This document shows, piece after piece, positions 37,751 through 46,311 of a stretch of 64,000 nt of DNA. Position 1 is the first letter of the stretch. Every line of letters begins with the position of its first letter. Below the pieces are notes generated by a model. The model was not told the DNA's origin and searched no databases. It saw only the letters and a program-made list of their open reading frames with translations. Location: positions 1 through 64,000 of the forward strand of contig NZ_LGEN01000012.1 in the NCBI RefSeq assembly GCF_001507855.1, read 5' to 3'. A program made the translations under genes and the position numbers. This DNA is from Halomonas sp. 54_146. GTDB lineage: Bacteria; Pseudomonadota; Gammaproteobacteria; Pseudomonadales; Halomonadaceae.

Positions 37751-38665
37751 TTAGGACGGCGGCACGGACCTGACGCCTTCGGGGGATTCGATGGCCTGCA
37801 CCCGCTCGATGAAACGAACCAGCTCTTCCGAAATCTCGCCTTCGCGCCGCAGCAGGTAGGTCAGCAGCATGGGCGAACGTCCCGCCAAGGGTCGAGCTAC
37901 TACGCCGGGCTCCCGGCTTGCCGCGATGTGCGGGCCGCCTGCCAGTCCCAAGGCGAAGCCGGCTGAAACCACCACCATCATCAGCTCGAACGAGGCGACG
38001 CGCTCGACGATCAGCGGTTCCCGGTCAGAGCGGCGCAGAACACGCTCGACTTGTCGCGCGAGGCCCTCGCACGCCTGCGGGTCGCATAGCACCAGTGGAT
38101 AGCGCAGCACTTCGTCCAGCGGGATACGTTTGTGCTTGAGCAGCGGATGCCGCGCTGGAACAGCGACCATTAGCGGGTCGCTCCAGATCGGCTCGGCCAC
38201 GATACCATCTCCCACCTCGTCCGACTGTGCGAAACCCACGTCGTACAGGTCGTCATGCAATCCCTTGAGTTGCTGCGAGAGAGGCACCTCAAACAATCGG
38301 ATTTCGACCTCGGGTTCCTCCTGCCGGCAAAGCGCCAGCAAGGACGGCAGGCGTGAGGGTGTGATGCCATCGGACAGCGCGATGCGCAACTGGCCGTGGA
38401 AGCCACTGGCTGCCGCCTTCACGCTGTCGCGGGCCTGCTGCAAGGCGGAGAACACACGCGGCACGTGCTCCAGAAACAGTCTGCCGGCCCGCGTCAGACG
38501 TGTGCTGCGGCTAGTACGGACGAACAACTGCTCGCCCAGGTCTTCTTCCAGTTCCTTGATGGTGCGCGATAGCGGCGACTGCTCGATGTGCAGCCGCTCG
38601 GCCGCACGGGCGAAGTGGAGTTCTTCGGCCACGGCCAGAAAGCAGCGCAAGTGACGAAGTTCCAT
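37751..38665 (-). CDS. LysR-family transcriptional regulator
   Basis: The 304-residue regulator begins with the classical winged HTH (MELRHLRCFLAVAEELHFAR, then AAERLHIEQSPLSRTIKELE) and has a LysR substrate-binding domain from about residue 90. It lies 23 bp upstream of eexN in the same direction. LysR genes near traG are common in this ICE family, so it may control transfer. Control of the adjacent envelope cargo is another possibility. The effector is unknown. Confidence 0.85.
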   Translation of the reverse strand: MELRHLRCFLAVAEELHFARAAERLHIEQSPLSRTIKELEEDLGEQLFVRTSRSTRLTRAGRLFLEHVPRVFSALQQARDSVKAAASGFHGQLRIALSDGITPSRLPSLLALCRQEEPEVEIRLFEVPLSQQLKGLHDDLYDVGFAQSDEVGDGIVAEPIWSDPLMVAVPARHPLLKHKRIPLDEVLRYPLVLCDPQACEGLARQVERVLRRSDREPLIVERVASFELMMVVVSAGFALGLAGGPHIAASREPGVVARPLAGRSPMLLTYLLRREGEISEELVRFIERVQAIESPEGVRSVPPS

Positions 38666-38801
38666 GTGTCCCCTTCCTCACTGGGTGGCTGGCAAATCCT
38701 TGCCGTGATAACTGAGTTCCGCGTTGGCACAGATCTACGTCTCGCGGTGCGTTCTTCTTGTGAGTACTCACCGGCACAGCCGGTCGGTTGCGCCCCGTTC
38801 T

Positions 38802-39251
38802 TTAAGGCTTTCGAGAAGCCAGGAGCTTGCGAAGCGCGCCCAGCATGCCAACGCCAAGAGTCAAGCTGCTGCCAAGATTCTCGATGCGGTGGCCGGCTGC
38901 GGTGGCCAGTTGCACGATGCCTTGCGTATCGGCCGTGACTGTTTCAAGCGCGGCGGCCTCCATTTCGGCAAGTGCCTCCAGTTCAGGGGAATGTGGCTCA
39001 TGCAAGGTGTAACCCAGCAAAATGAGCGCCGCCACCAAGTAAAGGGTAGCGATTGCCAGTGTTGCCCCGAGATCACCGAGAGGAGCTTTGATGGCCAGGA
39101 ACAGCGCATAAGTCGCCAGCCCGGAGGTGGCGATGAACGCCGCGATAGCCAGTGCGGCGGTGATACTGCGCCGAATGAGCTGTCGAAGCAGGACTTGGCG
39201 GCGCAGCAATGCTATGCGGCCGTAGAGTTTTGCAGAGTTGAGAGTCGACAT
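38802..39251 (-). CDS. holin-like (YqjE/holin-X type) membrane protein
   Basis: The 149-residue protein has two adjacent membrane segments (about 35-60 and 65-90) and a C-terminal amphipathic or membrane-associated end. It resembles the phage holin 3-6/YqjE family, often found next to YqjD-like proteins; here too a YqjD-like gene lies 30 bp upstream. It is a membrane accessory of unknown function and the last member of the envelope cargo. Confidence 0.6.
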   Translation of the reverse strand: MSTLNSAKLYGRIALLRRQVLLRQLIRRSITAALAIAAFIATSGLATYALFLAIKAPLGDLGATLAIATLYLVAALILLGYTLHEPHSPELEALAEMEAAALETVTADTQGIVQLATAAGHRIENLGSSLTLGVGMLGALRKLLASRKP

Positions 39252-39281
39252 AGGAGACCTTTCAAGGAAAGCACAAATCGG

Positions 39282-39563
39282 TTATCGAGCCTGGTAACCG
39301 ATGACGACGCCCGCAGCCAGGCCGATGCCAAGCGCGGCCAGCGCCGTCAAGCGCGGGTGCCTATTCAGATCGTCCGCAAACTCGTCAAGGGTTTCGTTTA
39401 CAGCTTTCAAGAAAGCGTCGGCATCGTGTAATTGAGAACGTGCTTCGCTGACGCAGCTCACTTCTTCGGTGGGGGGCGGGGCTTCATCTTGCGGCTTCGT
39501 CCGTTGGCGAGCTTGCTCGGCGATCTCTACGCCAAGGGCTTTGATTTCACTTGTCAGATTCAT
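39282..39563 (-). CDS. YqjD/ElaB-like (DUF883) membrane-anchored protein
   Basis: The 93-residue protein is charged and helical up to about residue 70, then has one C-terminal membrane segment with Gly spacing (LTALAALGIGLAAGVVIGY). This is the shape of YqjD and ElaB, tail-anchored proteins that bind ribosomes in stationary phase. Sequence identity beyond that shape is not clear. It lies 109 bp downstream of the periplasmic coiled-coil gene. Confidence 0.6.
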   Translation of the reverse strand: MNLTSEIKALGVEIAEQARQRTKPQDEAPPPTEEVSCVSEARSQLHDADAFLKAVNETLDEFADDLNRHPRLTALAALGIGLAAGVVIGYQAR

Positions 39564-39672
39564 CGCCTTTCCCCTTCAATAGAATTTTCCGGCTGTCACC
39601 TTCCCATGCATCTGCACATGCGCCAGAGACGAGAATGCGCAGGACATGCCTGCGTCTCCGGCATTAGGGAAA

Positions 39673-40380
39673 TTACTTTTTGGCCTCGTCGATGGACTGG
39701 CGGATAGACGCATAGGTTTCGGAGAAAAGCCGCTGGGCTTCCCCATAGCTCTTTTTCGTGGTCTCCCATACCTCGGACGAGGCTTTCGAGACCCGGGCCT
39801 TGGTCTCCTCCACATCTGCATTCAGTGCAGCAATACGCCCTTCAATGGCTGCGCGCTGATCCGCCGCGAGCTTGGCCGCGTCGGCACGCAATCCAGCAAG
39901 CGCTTTCTGCTGCGCATTCAGTTCCGCCTCCAGTACGGCACGCTGCGTAGCGATGCTGGCCTTGCTTTCCTCAAGATATTTGTCTCGGGTGGCCTGGAAG
40001 GTGGCCCAATCGTTGTCAAGTGCCTGACGTGCTTCGGCGATCTGGGCATCGCTCCAGTTCTTTGCGTTGGCTGCGGCATCTTGAGCCCGGTGGCGATAGG
40101 TATCCCGCTGCTTGCGCAGGTCCGCCAACGCCGCATCGGCCTTGGTGCGCGCCTCGCCCCGGAGCCTGCTGGCGTCTTTTTCCAGGGCAGTAATGTTGGC
40201 ATCAAGCTGGGCCAGCCGATCCTGCGACCACGCCAGTGCTTGGTGAACCCTTGAGGGCTCCTTCTGTGCGGCGGCTGAATCGGCCTGTGCTTCTGCATTC
40301 TGTGCCAAGGCGGGAGGAGCTGACAGCAACGCTGTCTGAGCAAGCAGCGCCAAGGCGATTGTGGAAAAGCGAAGTTTCAT
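39673..40380 (-). CDS. exported coiled-coil protein
   Basis: The 235-residue protein has a signal peptide (MKLRFSTIALALLAQTALLS, then APPALA-QN) and a mature part that is almost wholly amphipathic helix, rich in Ala, Lys, Glu and Arg, like apolipoprotein-type or YqiC-like coiled coils. Its first mature part (HQALAWSQDRLAQLDANI) is clearly related to the start of the neighbouring protein at 40429-41037, so the two look like paralogues in different compartments. The function is unknown; membrane or lipid association is a guess. Confidence 0.6.
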   Translation of the reverse strand: MKLRFSTIALALLAQTALLSAPPALAQNAEAQADSAAAQKEPSRVHQALAWSQDRLAQLDANITALEKDASRLRGEARTKADAALADLRKQRDTYRHRAQDAAANAKNWSDAQIAEARQALDNDWATFQATRDKYLEESKASIATQRAVLEAELNAQQKALAGLRADAAKLAADQRAAIEGRIAALNADVEETKARVSKASSEVWETTKKSYGEAQRLFSETYASIRQSIDEAKK

Positions 40381-40428
40381 GGTGATTTCTCCTGATAAGC
40401 CAAAGTAAAAGCAACGTGGCGCCTAGGT

Positions 40429-41037
40429 TCAAAGAACCTTGGAAAAGGCATCCTTGATCTTCTGGACCGTGACGTCGTGAGCTGCCTTGGCATTGGTGAA
40501 CCCCTGCTTGACGGCACGCCAGGATTCATCGCCGGCGTCCTTGACCTCACCGATACGTGCCTGAAATTTCTCGGCCTCAGTGGAAAGGTGATCGAACGCG
40601 GCATCGAGTTCGCCGCGGGCTTTCTCGACGGCATCGGCCGCCTGGTCACGCAACTCCTTCAGGGAGTTTTGCCACGCTTCCCGCTGTGCGTGCGCACGGA
40701 CGACGACGATGCTGCGCGTGGTTTTCACCTGATCGCCGGTCGTGGCGACAAACTGCTGAAGGGCGGACTCGACCTCGACCCATTCGGCTTCGAGCTTGTC
40801 CTGAATTTCGCCCGCTTCCTGCTTCGCGGTGTCCGCTTGGGCGCGCAGATCATCGTAGTACTGCTGCAGCTTCGCGCGGGATGCCGCGAGGCGTGCGCGG
40901 GCTGCGTCGGCTTGCTTGCGGGCATCCTCCTTGATATCGGCGGCCGATTTTTCGACCTCGGAGAGAATGGCATCGGTCTCATCGAGACGCTGCTTCGCCC
41001 ATGCGATGGTTTGGTGTGCGTAGGATTGGAGAGTCAT
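40429..41037 (-). CDS. cytoplasmic coiled-coil protein
   Basis: The 202-residue protein without a signal peptide begins YAHQTIAWAKQRLDETDAIL. It is a long amphipathic helix with Lys, Asp, Glu and Ala throughout. It resembles the exported protein encoded next but lacks the leader. It starts 36 bp after the TetR gene ends, in the same direction, so it is probably under the TetR promoter. No known family was recognised. Confidence 0.6.
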   Translation of the reverse strand: MTLQSYAHQTIAWAKQRLDETDAILSEVEKSAADIKEDARKQADAARARLAASRAKLQQYYDDLRAQADTAKQEAGEIQDKLEAEWVEVESALQQFVATTGDQVKTTRSIVVVRAHAQREAWQNSLKELRDQAADAVEKARGELDAAFDHLSTEAEKFQARIGEVKDAGDESWRAVKQGFTNAKAAHDVTVQKIKDAFSKVL

Positions 41038-41073
41038 GATGTATTTCCTTTCAGTTGAGAGGGATTGATGGAG

Positions 41074-41775
41074 TCAAGTGGGGCCTGTTTTTCGGTTCGC
41101 GCTGTCATCAGCCGGCCGAACAGCAAGAAAGCCGCTTCGGCAGAGATCGCGGACCATGTCCGTGATCTGCCTGACGGCTTCGTTCTGAATGCTTTGCCAG
41201 TCCATGCCACGGAGCATCACGCCGCGCAGAAACCTGAAACTGAAAATTGCCGTCAGAATTGCGATGACGCGCAGCCGCAGTGCCTCGTCATCGGAAGATC
41301 TGCCGCTAAACTGGCTGGCGGCATGTACTAGACGCTTCTGCAGCGGAGCGATCGCGCGTTCATGAATCAGGGCGAAGGCGTCGTCGTTGTCGTAAGCGCA
41401 GCGGGCCACGAATGCCGTCCAGGCATGCGGCTCGGCCTCGTCCAGCATGGTGTGGAGCACTTGGATCAGTGCGCGTTCGAAGCGAACGGAAAGCTCGATG
41501 TCCGGCGTATCGTCGAGCAAGGCTGCGGCTTCCGCGAAGCGATTGGCCGCATATTCGGCGATCATCTCCGCTGCGGCCAGATAGAGTTCCTTCTTGCTGC
41601 CGAAATGGTAGGGAATGGCCGACAGCGTGGTTTTAGCCGCTTGGGACAAGGCACGTGTGGTTGCCCCCTCGTAGCCAACGGCAGCGACAACGTCAATCGT
41701 CGCTTCGATCAACTGCGATCGGGTCTTGGCACTGCGGGCCTCGTGGCCGCTGGTTGTTTCGGCATGATTTGGCAT
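41074..41775 (-). CDS. TetR-family regulator, CecR-like
   Basis: The protein has 233 residues from ATG 41775. The N-terminal HTH (AKTRSQLIEATIDVVAAVGY, GATTRALSQAAKTT, IPYHFGSKKELYLAAA) is typical, and the C-terminal domain (AFVARCAYDNDDAF, IHERAIAPLQKRL) resembles the DUF1956 part of CecR. I rejected the longer frame to 41874 because the predicted promoter (41800-41828) lies inside it. A palindrome sits between the -35 and -10 elements, which predicts autoregulation. A related palindrome overlaps the promoter of the RND operon, which predicts control of that operon too. Confidence 0.85.
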   Translation of the reverse strand: MPNHAETTSGHEARSAKTRSQLIEATIDVVAAVGYEGATTRALSQAAKTTLSAIPYHFGSKKELYLAAAEMIAEYAANRFAEAAALLDDTPDIELSVRFERALIQVLHTMLDEAEPHAWTAFVARCAYDNDDAFALIHERAIAPLQKRLVHAASQFSGRSSDDEALRLRVIAILTAIFSFRFLRGVMLRGMDWQSIQNEAVRQITDMVRDLCRSGFLAVRPADDSANRKTGPT

Positions 41776-41799
41776 ACATCCTCCGACTGTTCCGATGAA

Positions 41800-41828
41800 A
41801 ATATAGTTCATACGAACGATCTTTTCAA
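41800..41828 (-). promoter_or_regulatory. TetR gene promoter with internal operator
   Basis: On the minus strand TTGAAA (41828-41823), a 17 bp spacer and TATATT (41805-41800) form a good sigma-70 promoter. The spacer contains GTTCGTATGAAC (41817-41806), a near-palindrome. A bound dimer here would block RNA polymerase. The half-sites ATAGTTC and TACGAAC recur at 52297-52316. Confidence 0.7.
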
Positions 41829-44560
41829 TGGTAATGGAATTGCGAAAAATCGGGTGCCTCATGGTCAGTGGCAACGGTCATAGGGGTCTCAAGCCGATGA
41901 GGGACGTCGCCTGGCTGATCCGAAGCTCCTTTGAGGGCTTCGCCGCCTGGACCCAGACCTACCAGGCTGACAGCCTCCTGGAAGCCCTGAATGGGCTCCT
42001 CCAGGCCGCCAAGCGTCAAGCGCGTAGTCGGATCGGCTTCGAGAAGATGCGCGCCGTGCTTTTGCGCATCGCCGTTGGGTTCGACTTCGCCCGGATTAAT
42101 CCGCATGCCGCTGACCCCCTTCGCCCCCCTGCTGCGAGGGTGCAACTGCACACTGGTGCGAGCGAGCGCCGCCATCCTGTGCCACCAGGCGGGCAGGAGC
42201 GCCCACGAAGTACCGGCGGGTACAAATTCACGCCCCTGCGCCGACTCGAACGCCCGAAGCCGCGCAAGGTATGACCGCACGCGGCGCGGCTCCAAACGCT
42301 GCAGGTCAATCCGCCCGTAGTCCTCAACGAGCCGGGTGAACAGCGCGCGCAGGCGATCGGTGCGGGGATGCAAGTCATCTTCGACGTGCTCGGTGGCGAG
42401 TCGGGCGAGCTGGAGCCCGCGGCCGACGAGACGGTGGAACTCCTGTGCGGCGGGGAAGCTGCCCAGGCGTTCGATCCGCTTGAGCGGCAGTTTCACGTAT
42501 ACCGCGAGCAGACGCCGCAAATCGGCGCGGATGGCCTGCGCCAGCGCCAAATGAGGACGGCTGGTCAAGGAGGAGTGCGCAGATTCCGAAGCTGGCCAGC
42601 ATGCCCGCAGGTTCTCCACGTAGAGCCGCCGGTCGCCGAAGTAACCGGTGACCTGCCGGGTCGCTGCCTGCTCAAGCGCATCCCGCGGTGCATCGCTCAG
42701 GACGCGCGCCATCGAGCGCAATGGCTGCCCGACCGACAGCGGAAAACGGGAGAAGCGGTAGCTTGCCTGCGTTCCAGGCAGCAATCGGTAGGCCACCAGT
42801 TCTTCCCGCAAGGAAGTATCGGCCTCGAAGTGCGCCCGCATCCGCTCGAACAAATCCAGCGGCATGCTCGGCAGACCCGCCCGGTCGTACAAGGAGCGGT
42901 CGTCGTAGCCACCGGCGGCGAGAATTCGCGCAACCACGTCGGCGCAATTGAGATCGCTCCTGCTCCAGCGCAGGCTTGCGTCCCGGAATCCGTTTTCGAT
43001 GCGGTGGGCCTCGGCCACCATCGCCGCACGGCGCTCGGCGGGAATGCCCTGGACCCGCAGCCCGAGCGTCTCACGGCCATAGGCCATGCCGTAGGTGTTG
43101 GTGTGAACTTGCGAACGGGACGGACGATGGATGCCGTACAGGTAGTCCGCCAGGCTCACGTGCTGCAGGAAGTTCGGGTCGACGGACGGGTCCGCGATGT
43201 AGTTCGCGCTGTAGACGGTGTCGCCGATGCGCACGGCAAGATGCCCGAACGGGTTTTCGAGAACGACCCGTTGCGGCGTTTTGGACGTGGCGTAGGACAA
43301 CAGCAGCTCGACCTCTGCCGGTGCTTCGGAATCCAGTTGCGCCAGCGCCTGATCGATGCCCTGGACGGGCGCGCCGTTCTCGACGCCATAGCCGGGCAGC
43401 GGGCGGCCTGGCCGGAAGCCATCGTCCAGCGCAAACCGCACGATGCTCGCGATGTCGATGCCCTGCCGGAACTCCTGCTGGGCTCGCAGCATGGCCTCGC
43501 GCTCGGCAGGGTCGCCCAGCAGTTCCATCACGGATCTGCCCGCATCGTCGGCGCTGGCCGCGAACCGGGCCAGGCCCTGGCGCAGGAACAGCGCGGCGTT
43601 TTCGCGTTCATGGCCGCTGATCACGTCGAGCAGCACGGTCGGCACCCCGAGGGCAAAAGCCTCTGCGGGCGTCATCCCGCCGGCCTTGGTGACCAGGATG
43701 TCGGTGGCTGCCATGCACGACGCCATCTCGCTGCGCGGCAGCAGCCCCAGCGGCTTCAACGTCACCGTGTCCGGCAGCCTTTCGCGCAGATCGGCAAGCG
43801 CCTCGTATTGCCGCGTATTCGTGCCGCACACTGCGATGATCTGCAGGCGGCCCGGGCGGCGGCGAACGATGCTTTCGACGACCCCCAGATAGTCGCCCGC
43901 TCCTTCCTTGCCGCCGGTCAGCAGCAGTGTCGGCACCTCCAACGACAGCCCAAGGCCCTGGAGCGTGGCACGGCGGGCGTCGGCGGATGCCGCGGGAATC
44001 CGCACCGGCATGCCGCTGGTAACGATTTTATCGGCCGGAACGCCTGCGGCCAGCCAGCGCGTTTTCAGTTCCGGGTGGGCAAGAAAGGTACGGTCGATCC
44101 GCTTGGAGATGCGCGGGAAATAGCCCTCGAAGAAATCCGTATGCAGCCAACCGATTCTCGTGTCGGACAGCAGTCCTTTTTCCCGCAAGGTTCCCAGCAC
44201 TTGGGCCGCCCCGTAGTGGGTGGCGAGAACGGCATCCGGCCGCTGCGCGGTCAAGTAGGCCGATACGCTTTCTTCTGGATAATCGTTGGGCAGCATCGAC
44301 AGCGAGGCCACACGGCTGCCGCGCGCCTGCATCGTACGGAACAGACTCTCGAAGCACTCCGGCAGATGGTTGGCGACGAACCAGTACAGGCGCTCGTCAA
44401 CCCGTCGCCACACCGGATGCATGAACGTGCGGATGTCCTGCATCAGCACCCGGGTCGCCGGAGATTGCCGCCGTATCTCGTCCTGAATGGATTGCGCGGC
44501 ACTGATGTGTCCGTATCCGATGGAAGAATAGAAGATGACGACCTTCCCGGTGGTGCTCAT
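41825..44560 (-). CDS. MGDG-synthase-like glycosyltransferase fused to a permuted papain-like domain
   Basis: The protein has 911 residues from ATG 44560, overlapping the kinase stop by 4 nt. Residues 5-375 are a GT-B enzyme like MurG and diacylglycerol galactosyltransferases: YSSIGYGHISAAQSI (10-24), IGWLHTDFF (136-144), and the nucleotide-sugar site KAGGMTPAEAF (292-302) with GHERENA (316-322). Residues about 420-560 look like a circularly permuted NlpC/P60-type domain, with His in FGHLAVRIG (440) and Cys in LNCADVV (539). The middle part to about residue 815 is not recognised. The last 95 or so residues are read from an antisense transposase remnant, so the native C terminus appears lost. 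Likely role: making or altering a glycolipid in the envelope. Confidence 0.7.
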   Translation of the reverse strand: MSTTGKVVIFYSSIGYGHISAAQSIQDEIRRQSPATRVLMQDIRTFMHPVWRRVDERLYWFVANHLPECFESLFRTMQARGSRVASLSMLPNDYPEESVSAYLTAQRPDAVLATHYGAAQVLGTLREKGLLSDTRIGWLHTDFFEGYFPRISKRIDRTFLAHPELKTRWLAAGVPADKIVTSGMPVRIPAASADARRATLQGLGLSLEVPTLLLTGGKEGAGDYLGVVESIVRRRPGRLQIIAVCGTNTRQYEALADLRERLPDTVTLKPLGLLPRSEMASCMAATDILVTKAGGMTPAEAFALGVPTVLLDVISGHERENAALFLRQGLARFAASADDAGRSVMELLGDPAEREAMLRAQQEFRQGIDIASIVRFALDDGFRPGRPLPGYGVENGAPVQGIDQALAQLDSEAPAEVELLLSYATSKTPQRVVLENPFGHLAVRIGDTVYSANYIADPSVDPNFLQHVSLADYLYGIHRPSRSQVHTNTYGMAYGRETLGLRVQGIPAERRAAMVAEAHRIENGFRDASLRWSRSDLNCADVVARILAAGGYDDRSLYDRAGLPSMPLDLFERMRAHFEADTSLREELVAYRLLPGTQASYRFSRFPLSVGQPLRSMARVLSDAPRDALEQAATRQVTGYFGDRRLYVENLRACWPASESAHSSLTSRPHLALAQAIRADLRRLLAVYVKLPLKRIERLGSFPAAQEFHRLVGRGLQLARLATEHVEDDLHPRTDRLRALFTRLVEDYGRIDLQRLEPRRVRSYLARLRAFESAQGREFVPAGTSWALLPAWWHRMAALARTSVQLHPRSRGAKGVSGMRINPGEVEPNGDAQKHGAHLLEADPTTRLTLGGLEEPIQGFQEAVSLVGLGPGGEALKGASDQPGDVPHRLETPMTVATDHEAPDFSQFHYH
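41888..42112 (+). pseudogene. C-terminal remnant of an ISL3-family transposase
   Basis: On the plus strand about 75 codons read LKPMRDVAWLIRSSFEGFAA through LLEALNGLLQAAKRQARSRI to GFDFARINPHA. This matches the C terminus of ISL3-family transposases (the typical LLEGxNSxIQxAKxxARGY stretch). The rest of the transposase and the left end of the IS are absent. The remnant lies antisense within the last 95 codons of the glycosyltransferase frame. Confidence 0.75.
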
Positions 44561-46302
44561 CGTCCTCTCCCGCTGCGCAGAATGGAAAGCAGAAGCCATA
44601 GGCTGCCGACTGTCGCGCCAAGGAATCCGAGAAAGCCAAAGACCGGCAACCCCAGGAGCGTCGGCCCTCCCGACACGGTCATGACGATGGACGAACCGAC
44701 GATGAGCGCGGCGACGACGATCCCGATCACCAGACGGTTGGCGGCATTGTCGAGCTGATCGCCGACCCGTCTCAGATGGGTGACGTCGATGTGTACTTCC
44801 AGGCGACCGCGGCGGGCGGCTCGCAGCAACCGGGAGATGTCCTGGGGCAAGCCAGCCAACAACGAGAAGATGTCACCGGCCGCCCGCCGCCCCCGTCTGA
44901 GCAGCGCTGCCGGGGAGTAGCGCGCGTGCATGGCACGCTCCAGCAGCGGCAGTGCCTGGTTGGCCATGTCGAAACCGGGATCGAGTTCACGGCCCAAGCC
45001 TTCCAGTGTGACGAAGGCTTTGACCAGCAGGGACAGATCGTTGGGCAGGGCGAGGTGATGCTGGCGCGGGATCGCCACGAGGTCGGACAACATTACGCTC
45101 AACCGCAGTTGCTTCAGTGGCACGCCGTGGTAGCGATCTATGAAAGACTGGACTTCCGACAACAGATCCTGCTCATTTGCCACACCGTCGCTCGTCCATT
45201 CGAGCATGACGTCGACGACGCTGCGGGCGTCGTTCCTCACCAGCCCCAGCAGCAGGCGGATCAACTGGTCGCGGCGTTCCTCCTCCAGCCTGCCAACCAT
45301 GCCAAAGTCGATGAAGGCGATTCGATTGCCCGGCAAATAGAACACGTTGCCCGGATGGGGGTCAGCGTGAAACACCCCGTCCTCGACGATCATCTTCAGT
45401 ACGGCATTGGCGCCACGCCGTGCGAGCATCTTGCGGTCCAGGCCAGCCTGATCTACGGCCTGAAGCCTGCGCCCGGAAATACCACCAATGAATTCCTGTA
45501 CGCAGACCCGCTCGCCGGTCCACTGCCAATACACGCGGGGAATGACGATGATGGGATGTGCGCCATCCGCGTCCGGCTTCTCCTCGCCCGGGACGACAGG
45601 AGGAGAGTCCTGATCGGTATAGCCGGTGAAGTTCTCGGCGATGCGTTCGGCATTGCGGCATTCGCCGGCGAAATCGAGTTCATTGCGCAGCGACTGGCCG
45701 AACTGGCGCACCATCTCGCGCGGATGCAGGACGCGCCATTCCGCGCTCTCCGTCTCAGCGAGTTCGGCCAAGCGCGCAAGCCAGCGCAGATCGGCTTCCA
45801 GAATGGGCCGAATGCCGGGCCTGCGCACCTTGACCACGACTTCGCCGCCATCTTCGAGACGCGCCCGATGCACCTGCGCAATGGAAGCGGCCGCCAAGGG
45901 CTCGGGATCGAAGGCCGCGAAGATTTCCTCGGGTGGCGCGCCGAGGTCTTCGGTGAGCTGCTGATGTACGGCTGCCCAGGGAGCGGGCGGTGCGCTGTCC
46001 TGCAACTTCCCGAATTCGGCGGTCCACTCGGGTTCGAGTAGATCGACCCGGGTAGCGAGCACCTGGCCGAGTTTGACGAAAGTCGGCCCCATTTCCTCCA
46101 GCGCCCGCCGCACTCGTTCAGGGGGCGTCATGTGGGCGAAGTCTGTCGCTTCGTTCCAGTGCAGTGCCGTCCCCGCCCGCTCCAAGACGTTGGACAGCCC
46201 CATCCGGCGCACCATGTCGCCAAACCCGTAGCGGACTAGGATCGAGGCGATTTCGTGCAAGCGCCGTAGATCACGCATCGCGGTCAGTGCCTGCCAGAAC
46301 AT
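44557..46302 (-). CDS. UbiB/ABC1-family atypical kinase
   Basis: The 581-residue protein has the family marks: KLGQ (77-80, in FVKLGQVLATR), the Ala-rich loop AAASIAQVHRA, VVKVRRPG, HADPHPGN in the catalytic loop and DFG in FIDFGMVG. Two C-terminal membrane segments follow (about 520-545 and 550-575). UbiB/COQ8-like proteins are ATPases that help to extract or move lipids for ubiquinone synthesis and other lipid pathways. The gene lies between a pump and a glycolipid-type enzyme, and a role in lipid trafficking is more likely than general ubiquinone synthesis. No other ubi genes are nearby. Confidence 0.82.
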   Translation of the reverse strand: MFWQALTAMRDLRRLHEIASILVRYGFGDMVRRMGLSNVLERAGTALHWNEATDFAHMTPPERVRRALEEMGPTFVKLGQVLATRVDLLEPEWTAEFGKLQDSAPPAPWAAVHQQLTEDLGAPPEEIFAAFDPEPLAAASIAQVHRARLEDGGEVVVKVRRPGIRPILEADLRWLARLAELAETESAEWRVLHPREMVRQFGQSLRNELDFAGECRNAERIAENFTGYTDQDSPPVVPGEEKPDADGAHPIIVIPRVYWQWTGERVCVQEFIGGISGRRLQAVDQAGLDRKMLARRGANAVLKMIVEDGVFHADPHPGNVFYLPGNRIAFIDFGMVGRLEEERRDQLIRLLLGLVRNDARSVVDVMLEWTSDGVANEQDLLSEVQSFIDRYHGVPLKQLRLSVMLSDLVAIPRQHHLALPNDLSLLVKAFVTLEGLGRELDPGFDMANQALPLLERAMHARYSPAALLRRGRRAAGDIFSLLAGLPQDISRLLRAARRGRLEVHIDVTHLRRVGDQLDNAANRLVIGIVVAALIVGSSIVMTVSGGPTLLGLPVFGFLGFLGATVGSLWLLLSILRSGRGR

Positions 46303-46311
46303 TGCGTTTCC

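Noticed and set aside
41776-41874. N-terminal extension of the TetR protein to 41874
   Set aside because: The extension would cover the predicted promoter and operator, and its residues do not match TetR proteins.
42368-44758. A 796-codon plus-strand frame opposite the glycosyltransferase
   Set aside because: The composition is that of an antisense shadow in GC-rich DNA; the minus-strand frame has clear enzyme motifs.
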